Shown here one piece after another: positions 17,511 to 28,440 of a DNA stretch of 64,000 bases. Every line of letters begins with the position of its first letter. Position 1 is the first letter of the stretch. Below the pieces are notes generated by a model. The model was not told the DNA's origin, did not search any database, and saw nothing but the letters and a program-made list of their open reading frames with translations. The translations under genes and the position numbers were made by a program. Location: NCBI RefSeq assembly GCF_022482905.1, contig NZ_JAKVOI010000001.1:1737958-1801957 (forward strand), read 5' to 3'. Origin of the DNA: Clostridium sp. (GTDB taxonomy: Bacteria; Bacillota; Clostridia; Clostridiales; Clostridiaceae).

Positions 17511-17841
17511 ATTCTTCCAGTGATGCGTAATATTCAGAAACTTCATCAAATTCAGCATCATCAGGGATTACAAGTTCTCCCATATCTCCTTCTCCAACAA
17601 CTTTGAATAAGTATACACTGCCATTTTCATGATTTTCAACTATAGCATATTCATTTTCTTTATATGCAAATCCATCTACAACTTCACACTGAACTGCATT
17701 TCCATTTTCATCTTCCAAATCCACCATGAGTGGTTCATGATCCCCACAGCCGCAACCGCAGTCTTCACCATGTACATTTTCATCTCCGCAGCTGCAATTT
17801 CCTTCTGACTCATTGTAGTCCTGAATTTTTTCGTTATCCAT
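17509..17841 (-). CDS. DUF1292 protein with cysteine-rich N-terminus
   Basis: The C-terminal two thirds (LVDLEDENG..ECEVVDGFAYKENEYAIVE, VYLFKVVGEGDMGELVIPDDAEFDEVSEYY) is DUF1292, an acidic small family of Firmicutes whose function is unknown. This copy has an added N-terminal stretch, CSCGDENVHGEDCGCGCGDH at about residues 16-36, with five Cys and two His in 21 residues, that could bind a metal ion such as zinc. AGGAGG lies ahead of the ATG. Inverted repeats AGTGTTA (17859-17865) and TAACACT (17883-17889) flank the promoter zone and could be an operator or leader stem. It is a single-gene unit. Confidence 0.8.
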   Translation of the reverse strand: MDNEKIQDYNESEGNCSCGDENVHGEDCGCGCGDHEPLMVDLEDENGNAVQCEVVDGFAYKENEYAIVENHENGSVYLFKVVGEGDMGELVIPDDAEFDEVSEYYASLEE

Positions 17842-17932
17842 ATACGGACCTCCTTTTAAGTGTTATGTTTTAATTTTACCCTTAACACTCAAATATTAAA
17901 AGCTTTTTTTACATTAAATAATATTTATTTAA

Positions 17933-17968
17933 AAAAAGACACAGAGCAGATAAAATCCACTCTGTATC
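17933..17968 (-). terminator. Intrinsic terminator of the PFOR gene
   Basis: In the leftward direction GATACAGAG..CTCTGTGTC (one G-U pair) forms the stem and TTTTTTT follows. It lies just beyond the PFOR stop codon at 17982. Confidence 0.8.
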
Positions 17969-17981
17969 CTTATATACACAA

Positions 17982-20900
17982 TTATTTATAAAGATCTACC
18001 AATCTTAATAAATGTTCATAACGTTCTGCTGCAGCTTTCTCAGACTCACTGAACAACTTCTCTGCACGATCAGGGAATGCACGTTTCAAACGAGTATAAC
18101 GTGTTTCATTGTTCAAGAAGTCCTGATAAGTTCCATCACCTGGCTTGGATGTAAGAGTGAATGGATTCTTTCCTTCAGCCTTACGAGTAGGATTGAAGGA
18201 GAACAGATTCCAGTATCCAGCTTTTACAGCTTTCTTCATCTCATCCTGGCAGTGGTTCATGCCGCCTTTAACTCCGTGAAGTTCACAAGGTGCATATCCA
18301 ATGATAAGTGATGGTCCGTTATAAGCTTCTGCTTCAGCAATAGCCTTGACAGCCTGTGCTGGGTTAGCACCAAGGGCAATCTGTGCTACATACACGTATC
18401 CATAGCTCATAGCTATTTCAGCAAGACTCTTCTTGCCAACTTCTTTACCGGCAGCAGCGAACTGACAAACTTCACCGATGTTGGAAGCCTTTGAAGCCTG
18501 TCCACCTGTATTTGAGTACATTTCTGTATCGAATACCATGACATTTACATTTTCTCCTGAAGCAAGCACGTGGTCAAGTCCACCGAATCCGATATCGTAT
18601 GCCCATCCATCTCCACCGAGAATCCATACTGACTTCTTAGCAAGATACTGTTTCTTGTCAAGTATTTCTTTAGAAGTTCCACAGCCTGCAGCAGCAGCTT
18701 TTTCAAGTTCAGCTACCAATGCATCAGCAGCAGCTGTGTTTTCTTTTGTACTATCTTTTGTTTCTATAAACTTCTTGGCAGCAGCTTTAAATTCATCAGA
18801 TGCTTTGTCAGAAGCAGCAAGCTTCTCGATTTTGGCTATAGCCTGGTCACGAAGTGTCTTCTGTCCAAGATACATACCAAATCCATGTTCTGCGTTGTCT
18901 TCAAATAATGAGTTAGCCCAAGCTGGCCCTTTATTTGAATCCTTGTTAACTGTGAACGGACTTGTTGCAGCAGGACCACCCCAGATGGAAGAACATCCTG
19001 TAGCATTTGAAATGTACATCTGCTCACCAAACAACTGTGTAATCAAACGAGCATAAGATGTTTCAGCACATCCTGCACAGCTTCCTGAGAACTCAAGAAG
19101 TGGCTGATTGAACTGTGAACCCTTAACTGTGGTATCAGCTGGAACTCCAGGTTTCTTGCCTATATTAGCAACTAGATAATCGAAGACCGGCTGCTGGTCT
19201 GCCTGTGATTCCTGAGGTACCATCTTGATAGCCTTTGTAGGGCAGACAGTGATACATTCTGCACATCCCATACAGTCAAGAGGAGATACGCTTATTGCGA
19301 ATTTGTATTCTCCAGCCTTTGGCTTGGTGTCAGCAACCTTGATATTCGAAGGAGCTGCTTTTACTTCATCTGCACTAAGCATGAACGGACGAATTGTTGC
19401 ATGAGAACATACAAATGCACAGTTGTTACACTGAATACATTTATTTGGATCCCATTCTGGAACAGTTACAGCAGTACCACGTTTTTCATATGCAGAAGCT
19501 CCAATTTCATATTGTCCATCTGGATTTTCTTCGAATGCAGATACAGGAAGACTGTCTCCATCCATAAGTCCGATAGGATTCATAAGATTTTTAACAAGTT
19601 TAACTGTTTCCGGACGTCCTTTGAGTTCTGGTGCTGGAGCATCTGGAGCTGGATTCTTCCATGAAGCTGGAATTTCTATTTTATGAACAGCGTCTACACC
19701 GGCATCAATTGCCTTGTAGTTCATTTCTACAACTGCATCGCCTTTTTTGCTGTATGATTTCTTGGCAGCAGCCTTCATAAATTTAACGGCATCATCAATC
19801 GGCATAACATTTGCCAATTTGAAGAATGCTGACTGAAGAATTGTGTTGGTACGCTTACCCATACCAATCTCAATTGCCTTGTCGATAGCATTGATTGTAT
19901 ATAACTGGATGTTGTTGTCTGCTATATATTTCTTGGCATCGGCAGTCAATTTGGAATCCAGTTCGTCGTCTGACCACTGGCAGTTGATCATGAATATTCC
20001 GCCTGGTTTAACATCCTGAACCATCTTATATCCTTTAACAACATATGATGGGTTGTGACATGCAACAAAGTCAGCCTGATTTATGTAGTATGGACTTCTG
20101 ATTGGCTTATCTCCGAATCTGAGATGTGATATTGTTACACCACCAGTTTTCTTGGAATCATACTGGAAATATGCTTGTATATATTTGTCTGTGTGATCAC
20201 CCAATATCTTTGTTGAGTTCTTGTTGGCACCTACTGTACCATCACCGCCAAGACCCCAGAATTTACATTCTACAGTTCCAGGTGCAGATGTAATAGGAGC
20301 TGGTTTAACTTCCGGCAAACTCAGGTTTGTAACGTCATCAACTATACCGATTGTGAAACGAGCTTTAGGAGCACCTTTCTTCAATTCAGTATATACAGCA
20401 AACAATGATGAAGGCGGAGTATCCTTGGAACCAAGTCCATAACGTCCAGCTGTCAATACTATATCGTTAAGTCCTGCTTCACGGAAAGTTGTAGCTACAT
20501 CAAGATACAATGGATCTCCCAATGCTCCAGGCTCTTTTGTACGATCGAGAACTGCAACTTTTTTAGCTGTCTTAGGTAAAACTTTAAGAAGTGCGTCAGA
20601 TACCCATGGACGATACAGACGAACTTTAACAAGTCCAACTTTTTCTCCCTTGGCTGTCAGGTAATCGATAACCTCTTCAGCTACATCACATACAGATCCC
20701 ATAGCAATGATGACACGGTCAGCATCAGGAGCTCCATAGTAGTTGAACAAATCATAGTTTGTACCAAGTTTTTCATTTATCTTAGCCATATATTTTTCAA
20801 CAACAGCTGGTAATTTATCATAAGTTGTGTTGCTTGCTTCACGGTGCTGGAAGAATACATCTCCATTTTCATGAGAACCACGCATAGCTGGATGTTCCGG

Positions 20901-21527
20901 ATTCAATGCATGTTCACGGAAAGCTTTAACTGCATCAAAATTGCACATTTCTTTAAGATCTGCATAATCCCATTTTTCTATTTTTTGAATTTCATGAGAT
21001 GTACGGAATCCATCAAAGAAATTGATAAATGGAACTTTACCTTCAATTGCAGAAAGATGTGCAACTGGGCTTAAATCCATTACTTCCTGTGGGTTTGTCT
21101 CAGCAAGCATTGCAAAACCTGTCTGACGACAAGCATATACATCACTATGGTCACCAAATATATTAAGTGACTGAGTTGCAACAGTACGTGCCGATACGTC
21201 GAATACGCAAGGAAGCTGTTCAGCAGCAATTTTATACATGTTAGGAATCATTAGAAGAAGACCCTGTGATGCTGTAAATGTTGTTGTGATAGCTCCGGCA
21301 GCAAGAGAACCATGAACAGTTCCTGCAGCACCTGCTTCAGACTCCATTTCTACAACTTTAACCTGGTTACCGAAAATGTTCTCCTGTCCTGCAGCAGACC
21401 ATTGGTCAATAACATCAGCCATTGGACTTGATGGTGTAATTGGATAGATACCAGCTACTTCTGTAAAAGCATAAGCTACGTGTGCAGCAGCTGTATTACC
21501 ATCCATTGATTGTTTAGATCTTGACAT
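17982..21527 (-). CDS. nifJ: Pyruvate:ferredoxin (flavodoxin) oxidoreductase
   Basis: The 1181-residue single-chain PFOR splits pyruvate and CoA to acetyl-CoA and CO2 and reduces ferredoxin, the main energy step of clostridial fermentation. Domains run from the pyruvate-binding domain (MDGNTAAAHVAYAFTEVAGIYPITPSSPMA) through the gamma part (WGLGGDGTVGANKNSTKIL) to two 4Fe-4S motifs (CIQCNNCAFVC with a later C; CMGCAECITVC), and the TPP domain with CAGCAETSYARL, NATGCSSIWGG and GDGWAYDIGFGG. Codon use differs from its neighbours: arginine is nearly always CGT where most other genes use AGA/AGG, as expected of a very highly expressed gene. The leader upstream is long (see 21528-22055). Assignment is secure. 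Confidence 0.97.
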   Translation of the reverse strand: MSRSKQSMDGNTAAAHVAYAFTEVAGIYPITPSSPMADVIDQWSAAGQENIFGNQVKVVEMESEAGAAGTVHGSLAAGAITTTFTASQGLLLMIPNMYKIAAEQLPCVFDVSARTVATQSLNIFGDHSDVYACRQTGFAMLAETNPQEVMDLSPVAHLSAIEGKVPFINFFDGFRTSHEIQKIEKWDYADLKEMCNFDAVKAFREHALNPEHPAMRGSHENGDVFFQHREASNTTYDKLPAVVEKYMAKINEKLGTNYDLFNYYGAPDADRVIIAMGSVCDVAEEVIDYLTAKGEKVGLVKVRLYRPWVSDALLKVLPKTAKKVAVLDRTKEPGALGDPLYLDVATTFREAGLNDIVLTAGRYGLGSKDTPPSSLFAVYTELKKGAPKARFTIGIVDDVTNLSLPEVKPAPITSAPGTVECKFWGLGGDGTVGANKNSTKILGDHTDKYIQAYFQYDSKKTGGVTISHLRFGDKPIRSPYYINQADFVACHNPSYVVKGYKMVQDVKPGGIFMINCQWSDDELDSKLTADAKKYIADNNIQLYTINAIDKAIEIGMGKRTNTILQSAFFKLANVMPIDDAVKFMKAAAKKSYSKKGDAVVEMNYKAIDAGVDAVHKIEIPASWKNPAPDAPAPELKGRPETVKLVKNLMNPIGLMDGDSLPVSAFEENPDGQYEIGASAYEKRGTAVTVPEWDPNKCIQCNNCAFVCSHATIRPFMLSADEVKAAPSNIKVADTKPKAGEYKFAISVSPLDCMGCAECITVCPTKAIKMVPQESQADQQPVFDYLVANIGKKPGVPADTTVKGSQFNQPLLEFSGSCAGCAETSYARLITQLFGEQMYISNATGCSSIWGGPAATSPFTVNKDSNKGPAWANSLFEDNAEHGFGMYLGQKTLRDQAIAKIEKLAASDKASDEFKAAAKKFIETKDSTKENTAAADALVAELEKAAAAGCGTSKEILDKKQYLAKKSVWILGGDGWAYDIGFGGLDHVLASGENVNVMVFDTEMYSNTGGQASKASNIGEVCQFAAAGKEVGKKSLAEIAMSYGYVYVAQIALGANPAQAVKAIAEAEAYNGPSLIIGYAPCELHGVKGGMNHCQDEMKKAVKAGYWNLFSFNPTRKAEGKNPFTLTSKPGDGTYQDFLNNETRYTRLKRAFPDRAEKLFSESEKAAAERYEHLLRLVDLYK

Positions 21528-22055
21528 ATGAAATTTCCTCCTTTATTTTTAAAATCATAAAGTCACTTACAAAATTCAGCAAGCATTGATTTATCTAACC
21601 TTTATCCGTTAGATTTTTATATTTTTCTCCACCATGAGACAACAAGTGCAAATACACAAAATATCAGCTCATAGAGGAGGAGAATAAACATATTTTATTT
21701 TAACAAAAATCTATCAGTTAAAATCTCAACTAATATTATACTTTTATATTACAACAAAAAATTAAATCTGTAAATTATAAATTTATGCTGTATTAGTAAA
21801 TTTTTTTGTTTGTATACCATAATACTACAAGTAATTTCAATATATTGATAACCTGTATCAACTATATCAAATATATATTTCATAAATATCAGTTAAAATA
21901 GCGAACTTATCCGCCTTTTAAAAAAGTCCAATCAGTCCACTAAATACAGAGCTTATTCCATATAAATATTTTTTTAACAATGTAATTGTCTACATTAACA
22001 TTATAACATAAAATATTATTTAACAAAATATATTTTTCAAATATGTAATTTTAAA
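21528..22055. other. AT-rich intergenic region with the PFOR leader
   Basis: No gene is visible in these 528 bases. The right-hand part, 5' to PFOR, has AAAGGAGG next to the start, a small hairpin ATCTAAC..GTTAGAT (21593-21614), a second purine-pyrimidine stretch around 21680, and a TATAAT on the leftward strand near 21733 that could be the -10 box of a leader of nearly 200 bases. No convincing -35 box goes with it. The left part, after the murG-like gene, is plain AT-rich sequence without a clear terminator. Confidence 0.5.
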
Positions 22056-23123
22056 TTATTTTATACTGTATTTCTCAATTACATCTATTATCTTGTCCGA
22101 TCCATTTCCGGCACTGCTGCCTGCCATTTTATTTATATAGTCATTTCTGCTGCTGTAGAGCTCATCTATTTTTTTTACAAGCGTGTCGGGCTTCAAAACG
22201 TCCTCGCTCAATACCATGCTGTATCCCCTCTTTTCAAAGGATGCCGCATTCAATATCTGATCTCCCCTGCTTGATTTTCGCGACAGCGGAATAAGAAGGT
22301 TCGGCTTTTTCAGGGCAAGAAGTTCAAATATGGCATTCGCACCTGCCCTTGATATTACAATATCAGCTATATTCAGTACATGAGGCATATTTTCATTTAC
22401 GTACTCAAATTGCAGGTATCCTTTTCTGCCCTCCATGCCCCTGTCAATATTTCCCCTGCCGCATATGTGAATTATGTTGTATTTTGAAAGCAGCATATCC
22501 AGTGAAGCCCTGACCGTATCATTTATAAACTTTGAGCCTAGACTTCCGCCGACTACGAGAATCACCGGTTTATCATCCTTGAAGTTGCATATTCTCTTTC
22601 CTATTATCCTGCTTCCGTTTATAATTTCACTGCGAATGGGGGTTCCCGTCAGAATGCCCTTCCCGTCTTTTATCTTGTTTAAGGATTCCGGGAAAGTCAA
22701 ACATATTTTATCACAATAGGGTGCAGAAATCCTGTTTGCAAGACCCGGAGTAATATCCGACTCATGTGCTATGACAGGTACTTTGTTTAAATGTGCTGCT
22801 ATTACTACCGGTACTGAAACAAAACCGCCCTTTGAAAACACTACATTGGGTTTTACCTTCCTTATTATAATAAATGCTTGAAATACTCCTTTTATTACTT
22901 TGAAAGGATCCGTAAAATTCTTTATATCAAAGTATCTCCTGAGTTTTCCGCTGGATATGGCATGATATTTTATTTTCTGAGAGGTTATTATTTTTCTTTC
23001 GATCCCGTTTTTGGTTCCTATATATTCTATTTTATAGCCTCTCTTCTTTAATCCCGGTACGAGGGCGAGATTTGGTGTTACATGCCCTGCAGACCCGCCG
23101 CCTGTTAATATTATCTTTTTCAA
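22056..23123 (-). CDS. murG: MurG-type UDP-GlcNAc:lipid I N-acetylglucosaminyltransferase
   Basis: MurG makes lipid II from lipid I at the inner face of the membrane. The 355-residue protein has the N-terminal [14 protein letters not shown] loop, [27 protein letters not shown] and the C-terminal nucleotide-binding [24 protein letters not shown], all characteristic of MurG. It is not beside other division and cell-wall genes but after recJ, so it may be a detached or second murG; that cannot be told from this window. It begins 19 bases after the recJ stop. Confidence 0.88.
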   Translation of the reverse strand: MKKIILTGGGSAGHVTPNLALVPGLKKRGYKIEYIGTKNGIERKIITSQKIKYHAISSGKLRRYFDIKNFTDPFKVIKGVFQAFIIIRKVKPNVVFSKGGFVSVPVVIAAHLNKVPVIAHESDITPGLANRISAPYCDKICLTFPESLNKIKDGKGILTGTPIRSEIINGSRIIGKRICNFKDDKPVILVVGGSLGSKFINDTVRASLDMLLSKYNIIHICGRGNIDRGMEGRKGYLQFEYVNENMPHVLNIADIVISRAGANAIFELLALKKPNLLIPLSRKSSRGDQILNAASFEKRGYSMVLSEDVLKPDTLVKKIDELYSSRNDYINKMAGSSAGNGSDKIIDVIEKYSIK

Positions 23124-23142
23124 ATTCTATTCCTCCCGAATA

Positions 23143-24891
23143 TCAATTGGTTGAAATTCTAAAATCTTTTACAATAATCTGAATGGTCCTGTTATTGTTG
23201 TATTCATTAAAGACCGGGAAAAACACAATGTCAATATACATACTTTTAAAATCATTTGACAAGATTCTGTTGAGTCCGGTAGTACCCCATGACTTTTCCA
23301 CAACATGCCTGAACCTGTCTCCACCGTTAAAGATCAGGGCATCCATCTTGTTCAAACTATTGTTCAACCTGCAGAACAACTTGACTGTATTTTTGTCTTT
23401 TCCCATAAAGAACACCTTGAACACCTCTACATTCTTTTCGGCAAATACAGGTGATGGATTCCCCACACCAAAAGGCTCAAGACGTTTTATATCTTTTATA
23501 ATGCCAGAGGTTATACTCTCAAGGGGAAGTCTCCTGTCTATTATTATTTTAGGTATGACATCCTCATCTGTAAGGCTGCAGCTGTCATTAAGTCTTTTCC
23601 TGAGTTTATCTATGTTGTCCTCTTTTATGGACATTCCTGCCGCCATTTTGTGTCCTCCAAAATTTTCCATAAGATCTCTGCACCTTGACAGTTCTACGAA
23701 CATGTCATATCCTTCTATGGATCTTCCGGAACCCTTGCTAAGAATCTCGCCCTTCGTGATTACTATAGATGGCAGATTGTATTTTTCTTTGAGCTTTCCG
23801 GCTACAATTCCCGCAATACTCTCATGTACATCGCCTTTGTATGCTACAACCACCCGGTCATGTTTCAATTCGGAATTTTCCACCATATCCACTATTTCCC
23901 CGAGACTTTTAGTTGTCATATCCTGTCTCATAGAATTGAGTTCCCTCAATCTGCCTGCAAGAAAAGCTGCCTCAGCCGTATTTTCCGCCATGAGAAGCTT
24001 TAGGGCTGTTTCTGCACTTTCAAGTCTTCCCGCTGCATTTATACAGGGCCCCAATACAAATCCTACATGATAGGCTGTAATATTTCCCGGTTCCAGAGAG
24101 TTTTCCTTTAAAAGAGCTCTTATACCCATATTTTGGGTATTGTTCAACGCATGTATTCCATGTTTTGCAATGATCCTGTTCTCGCCTACAAGGTCCACAA
24201 CATCACAGATGGTGCCGATTGCAGCATATTCGATAAACTTCAGGGCTTCCCCTTCATCAACACCCATTTTTCTGTAGAGCACCTGGACAAATTTGAATGC
24301 AATACCTGCCCCACAGAGCATTTTAAAAGGATATGGACATTCCTCCTGTTTTGGATCTATTACAGCATCTGCGGGGGGTATGTCGGATGGTATGTCATGA
24401 TGATCCGTCACAATCACCCTCATATTGAGTTCCCGGGCCCTTGCAATTTCTTTAAAGGCGGATATACCATTGTCACAGGTTATAATTGTGGAAATCCCCT
24501 CTGAATTCAACTTTTCTATTCTTTCCAGATTCATTCCATAGCCCTCTTTTATCCTGTCGGGTATATGGTACTTTACATCAGCCCCGCAGCGAAGAAGTGC
24601 ATTATAAAGTATATAGGTGCTTGTTACACCGTCCGCATCATAATCCCCGTATACTGCAATTTTATCTTCCCTTGCTATGGAATCGCATATTATATCCGTT
24701 CCCGTTTCCACGTCCTTCATGGAAACGGGATCATGCAATTTGTCCATGGAGGGGTTTAGAAAATCAACTATTTCACTTTTTGAAGTTATCCCCCTGTTTG
24801 CAAGTATGGACTGAGTAATATCATCTATACCTGTTTCCCTGGAAATATTTTTATCCAGCCTGTGTACCCTGAGCATCCATCTTTTCTCCAC
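23143..24891 (-). CDS. recJ: Single-strand-specific 5'-3' exonuclease RecJ
   Basis: RecJ belongs to the DHH phosphoesterases and degrades single-stranded DNA in recombination and repair. Motifs in order: VYGDYDADGVTSTYILYNAL, TCDNGISAF, VIVTDHHDIP, FIEYAAIGTICDVVDL, the DHHA1 motif FGGHKMAAGMSI, and a C-terminal OB-type domain. Its 582 residues match the Gram-positive form of the family. No other nuclease domain is visible. A copy of the dispersed palindrome stands between this gene and the upstream peptidase gene. Confidence 0.9.
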   Translation of the reverse strand: MEKRWMLRVHRLDKNISRETGIDDITQSILANRGITSKSEIVDFLNPSMDKLHDPVSMKDVETGTDIICDSIAREDKIAVYGDYDADGVTSTYILYNALLRCGADVKYHIPDRIKEGYGMNLERIEKLNSEGISTIITCDNGISAFKEIARARELNMRVIVTDHHDIPSDIPPADAVIDPKQEECPYPFKMLCGAGIAFKFVQVLYRKMGVDEGEALKFIEYAAIGTICDVVDLVGENRIIAKHGIHALNNTQNMGIRALLKENSLEPGNITAYHVGFVLGPCINAAGRLESAETALKLLMAENTAEAAFLAGRLRELNSMRQDMTTKSLGEIVDMVENSELKHDRVVVAYKGDVHESIAGIVAGKLKEKYNLPSIVITKGEILSKGSGRSIEGYDMFVELSRCRDLMENFGGHKMAAGMSIKEDNIDKLRKRLNDSCSLTDEDVIPKIIIDRRLPLESITSGIIKDIKRLEPFGVGNPSPVFAEKNVEVFKVFFMGKDKNTVKLFCRLNNSLNKMDALIFNGGDRFRHVVEKSWGTTGLNRILSNDFKSMYIDIVFFPVFNEYNNNRTIQIIVKDFRISTN

Positions 24892-24918
24892 AAAAATCCC
24901 CTCTCTATTATTGGAAAT

Positions 24919-25014
24919 TTCAAAGTTTAAATATCAAAGTTCAAATTTGGTCAATTTTCGGCTGATACCGAAAATCTTCATTAACTGAACTTTACTCTTT
25001 GAACTTTACTCTTT
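24919..25014. repeat. Dispersed palindromic repeat, copy 3
   Basis: Third member of the family, more diverged on the left: core ATTTTCGG..ACCGAAAAT (24954-24975), then CTTCATTAACTGA exactly as in copy 1, and TTTGAACTTTACTCTTTA at the right end. Like the other two it starts at the stop codon of a leftward gene, here the M16 peptidase. Confidence 0.7.
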
Positions 25015-26236
25015 ACTTAAATATCTGTATGGAAGGATTGTTCATTACTTTGTCTATAACAGAATATATTTCTTCCGTTGAAACGGCATCAAGATCTTCA
25101 ATCTCTTCATCAAATTTTGTGAAACTTCCATGCATCAGTTCACAGGTAGTGAGCTCCTTGCAGAGCTGAACCGATCTTTCCGCTTTCAACGCCCTTTTTA
25201 TCTTTATCCTCTTTGACAGGTCATTTATGACATCCTCACTAAAATAATCCCCACCATTTTTGATGTTCTCAACAACATTGTCTATACTGCATATGCAGCT
25301 GTGTATCTTCTCTGCGGATGTACCCATTTTTATGGATAGAAGTTTTATACCTGTCTCATTTTTTATGCTGCTTCCTATTTCATAGGCAGCGGCATTTTCA
25401 GTTCTTATCCTGTCAAACAGAAAACTGCCTGTTCCCTGTCCGAAAGCACAATTGAACAGCATAAGCGCTTTAAATTCCCTGAAGTTCAGATCACTTATAT
25501 CGAAAATATATTGAATTTTAGCTCCGCCCGTATTATTCCCGCTGCTTTCATATATGCCCGGCAGATTCACTTCATACAGATTTGTCCTGCAGTCCGGCAG
25601 TTCATCCCCGTCTTTAAATTTCTGAAAGTAGTGTTCCATCAGATTGAGTATATGCTCAAAATCAAGAGAAGATGAAAAACTGACTACACAATTGGATGGA
25701 ACATAGAAGCTACTGTAAAAATCAACTATATCCTGCAGTTCAATTGTTTTTATGCTGTGCTTAGAACCTATTATAGTTTCTTTTATTCTCCTGTTTTTAA
25801 AGGAATTCATAAATAAAAGATCCTCACAGCACTGGTACGGATCGTCCTTCCACTCCCTGAGTTCCTGGGATATTACATCCATTTCGCCTTCAAATCCGCC
25901 TTCAGGAAACAGCGGGTTCAGCAGCATATCGGAATACAGTTCAACCGCCCTTTCAACATCCTGGTTCAGACAGCTTCCATAATATACTGTATACGGATAG
26001 TTGGTCATGGCATTTTCAAATCCGAATATACTGTCACACATGTTGTTTATGTCATTTTCAGTCCTGTTTATTGTACCTTTTGATATCATGTGTTCAAGTG
26101 CATGCGCTGTTCCAAAGGCAAATCTTCCCGTCTCATCAAGCGCCCCTGCATTAAACCCTATACATAGTGAAGTTATCTGCCCCTCTCTATGTTCATATAT
26201 GATTTTCATCCCATTTTTCAAAGTAAAGTATTCCAT
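25013..26236 (-). CDS. M16 family zinc peptidase-like protein
   Basis: A 407-residue protein of the insulinase/pitrilysin family. The inverted zinc motif HxxEH is seen in GTAHALEHMISKGT at about residues 43-56; a third ligand Glu is expected in the downstream helix (ELYSDMLLNPLFPEGGFEGEMDVISQELREW). The C-terminal half is the inactive M16 repeat (FGQGTGSFLFDRIRTENAAAYEIG). Related proteins process peptides or act in pairs with an inactive partner, and no partner gene lies next to it. It starts four bases after the DJ-1-like gene ends, so they are co-transcribed. Confidence 0.85.
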   Translation of the reverse strand: MEYFTLKNGMKIIYEHREGQITSLCIGFNAGALDETGRFAFGTAHALEHMISKGTINRTENDINNMCDSIFGFENAMTNYPYTVYYGSCLNQDVERAVELYSDMLLNPLFPEGGFEGEMDVISQELREWKDDPYQCCEDLLFMNSFKNRRIKETIIGSKHSIKTIELQDIVDFYSSFYVPSNCVVSFSSSLDFEHILNLMEHYFQKFKDGDELPDCRTNLYEVNLPGIYESSGNNTGGAKIQYIFDISDLNFREFKALMLFNCAFGQGTGSFLFDRIRTENAAAYEIGSSIKNETGIKLLSIKMGTSAEKIHSCICSIDNVVENIKNGGDYFSEDVINDLSKRIKIKRALKAERSVQLCKELTTCELMHGSFTKFDEEIEDLDAVSTEEIYSVIDKVMNNPSIQIFK

Positions 26237-26239
26237 TTT

Positions 26240-26812
26240 CTATTCACCATAATGCTGTTTTACAAGATTCATCAAAGTGGATTTCTCCACCCTTCTCAGA
26301 GTTTCGCCGTCTGCAATATTTTCAAGTATCTTGAATGCAAAATAAATTGACATTGCAGCTCCCCTGCTTGTTATTATATTACCGTCCTGAACTACAAAAT
26401 CTTCTCTATAATCCACGCTGCCAAGTTCATCTTTGAAATTGGGGTTTGAAGTTACCTTTTTGCCCTCAATAATGCCCGCCTTTTTCAAGACTATTGGAGC
26501 AGCACATATTGCCGCCACAAATTTACCTTTTGAGTGGAATTCCTTTACAAGTGCCGTCACATTTTCATTGTCCCTCAAATTAGTCGCCCCGGGAAGTCCT
26601 CCCGGAAGTATTACGACATCATATTTATCCGGATCTATATTTTCAATTAATTCATCTGTTATTATAGTTGTATTTCTCGAGCTTGTTTTTTCCCTGCTGC
26701 CGTCTGCAGATGCAATTACACAGTTTACATCTCCCCTTCTCAGAATATCAACAGGTGTAAGAGCCTCTATATCCTCAAATCCATCAGCAAGCAGGACTAC
26801 TGCATTTTTCAA
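26240..26812 (-). CDS. DJ-1/PfpI family protein
   Basis: A 190-residue protein of the class I glutamine-amidotransferase-like fold, DJ-1 branch. The reactive Cys lies at the nucleophile elbow (KFVAAICAAPIVL), the conserved Glu in ADGFEDIEALTPVDILRRG, and GGLPGATNLRDN follows. Members act as stress-response chaperones, glyoxalases or deglycases; activity here is unknown. AGGAGGGG precedes the ATG. It heads a leftward unit with the M16 peptidase and probably recJ and the murG-like gene. Confidence 0.87.
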   Translation of the reverse strand: MKNAVVLLADGFEDIEALTPVDILRRGDVNCVIASADGSREKTSSRNTTIITDELIENIDPDKYDVVILPGGLPGATNLRDNENVTALVKEFHSKGKFVAAICAAPIVLKKAGIIEGKKVTSNPNFKDELGSVDYREDFVVQDGNIITSRGAAMSIYFAFKILENIADGETLRRVEKSTLMNLVKQHYGE

Positions 26813-26835
26813 AAAAATCCCCTCCTTTTATTAAT

Positions 26836-26864
26836 ATTATAATAATTATCACTGCTACTTACAA
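26836..26864 (-). promoter_or_regulatory. Sigma-A type promoter of the DJ-1/M16 unit
   Basis: Leftward TTGTAA (26859-26864), a 17-base spacer and TATAAT (26836-26841), 24 bases before the ATG at 26812. Confidence 0.65.
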
Positions 26865-26866
26865 AT

Positions 26867-26904
26867 AAAAAATCCTGCATCTCATACTGTATGCAGGATT
26901 TTTA
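26867..26904 (-). terminator. Intrinsic terminator of the glpF-glpP-glpK unit
   Basis: AAAATCCTGCAT..ATGCAGGATTTT forms a perfect 12-bp stem with a 10-base loop and runs of A and T on both sides, so it could work in both directions. It lies eight bases beyond the glpK stop codon. Confidence 0.88.
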
Positions 26905-26911
26905 TAGTTTT

Positions 26912-28417
<1,506 letters not shown>

Positions 28418-28440
28418 TCAATATATCTTAATAAGTTTTT

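Noticed and set aside
23183-24070. A 295-codon rightward frame opposite recJ
   Set aside because: Antisense frame rich in Ser, Leu and Phe, as expected from the complement of a conserved gene; no family match that I recognise.
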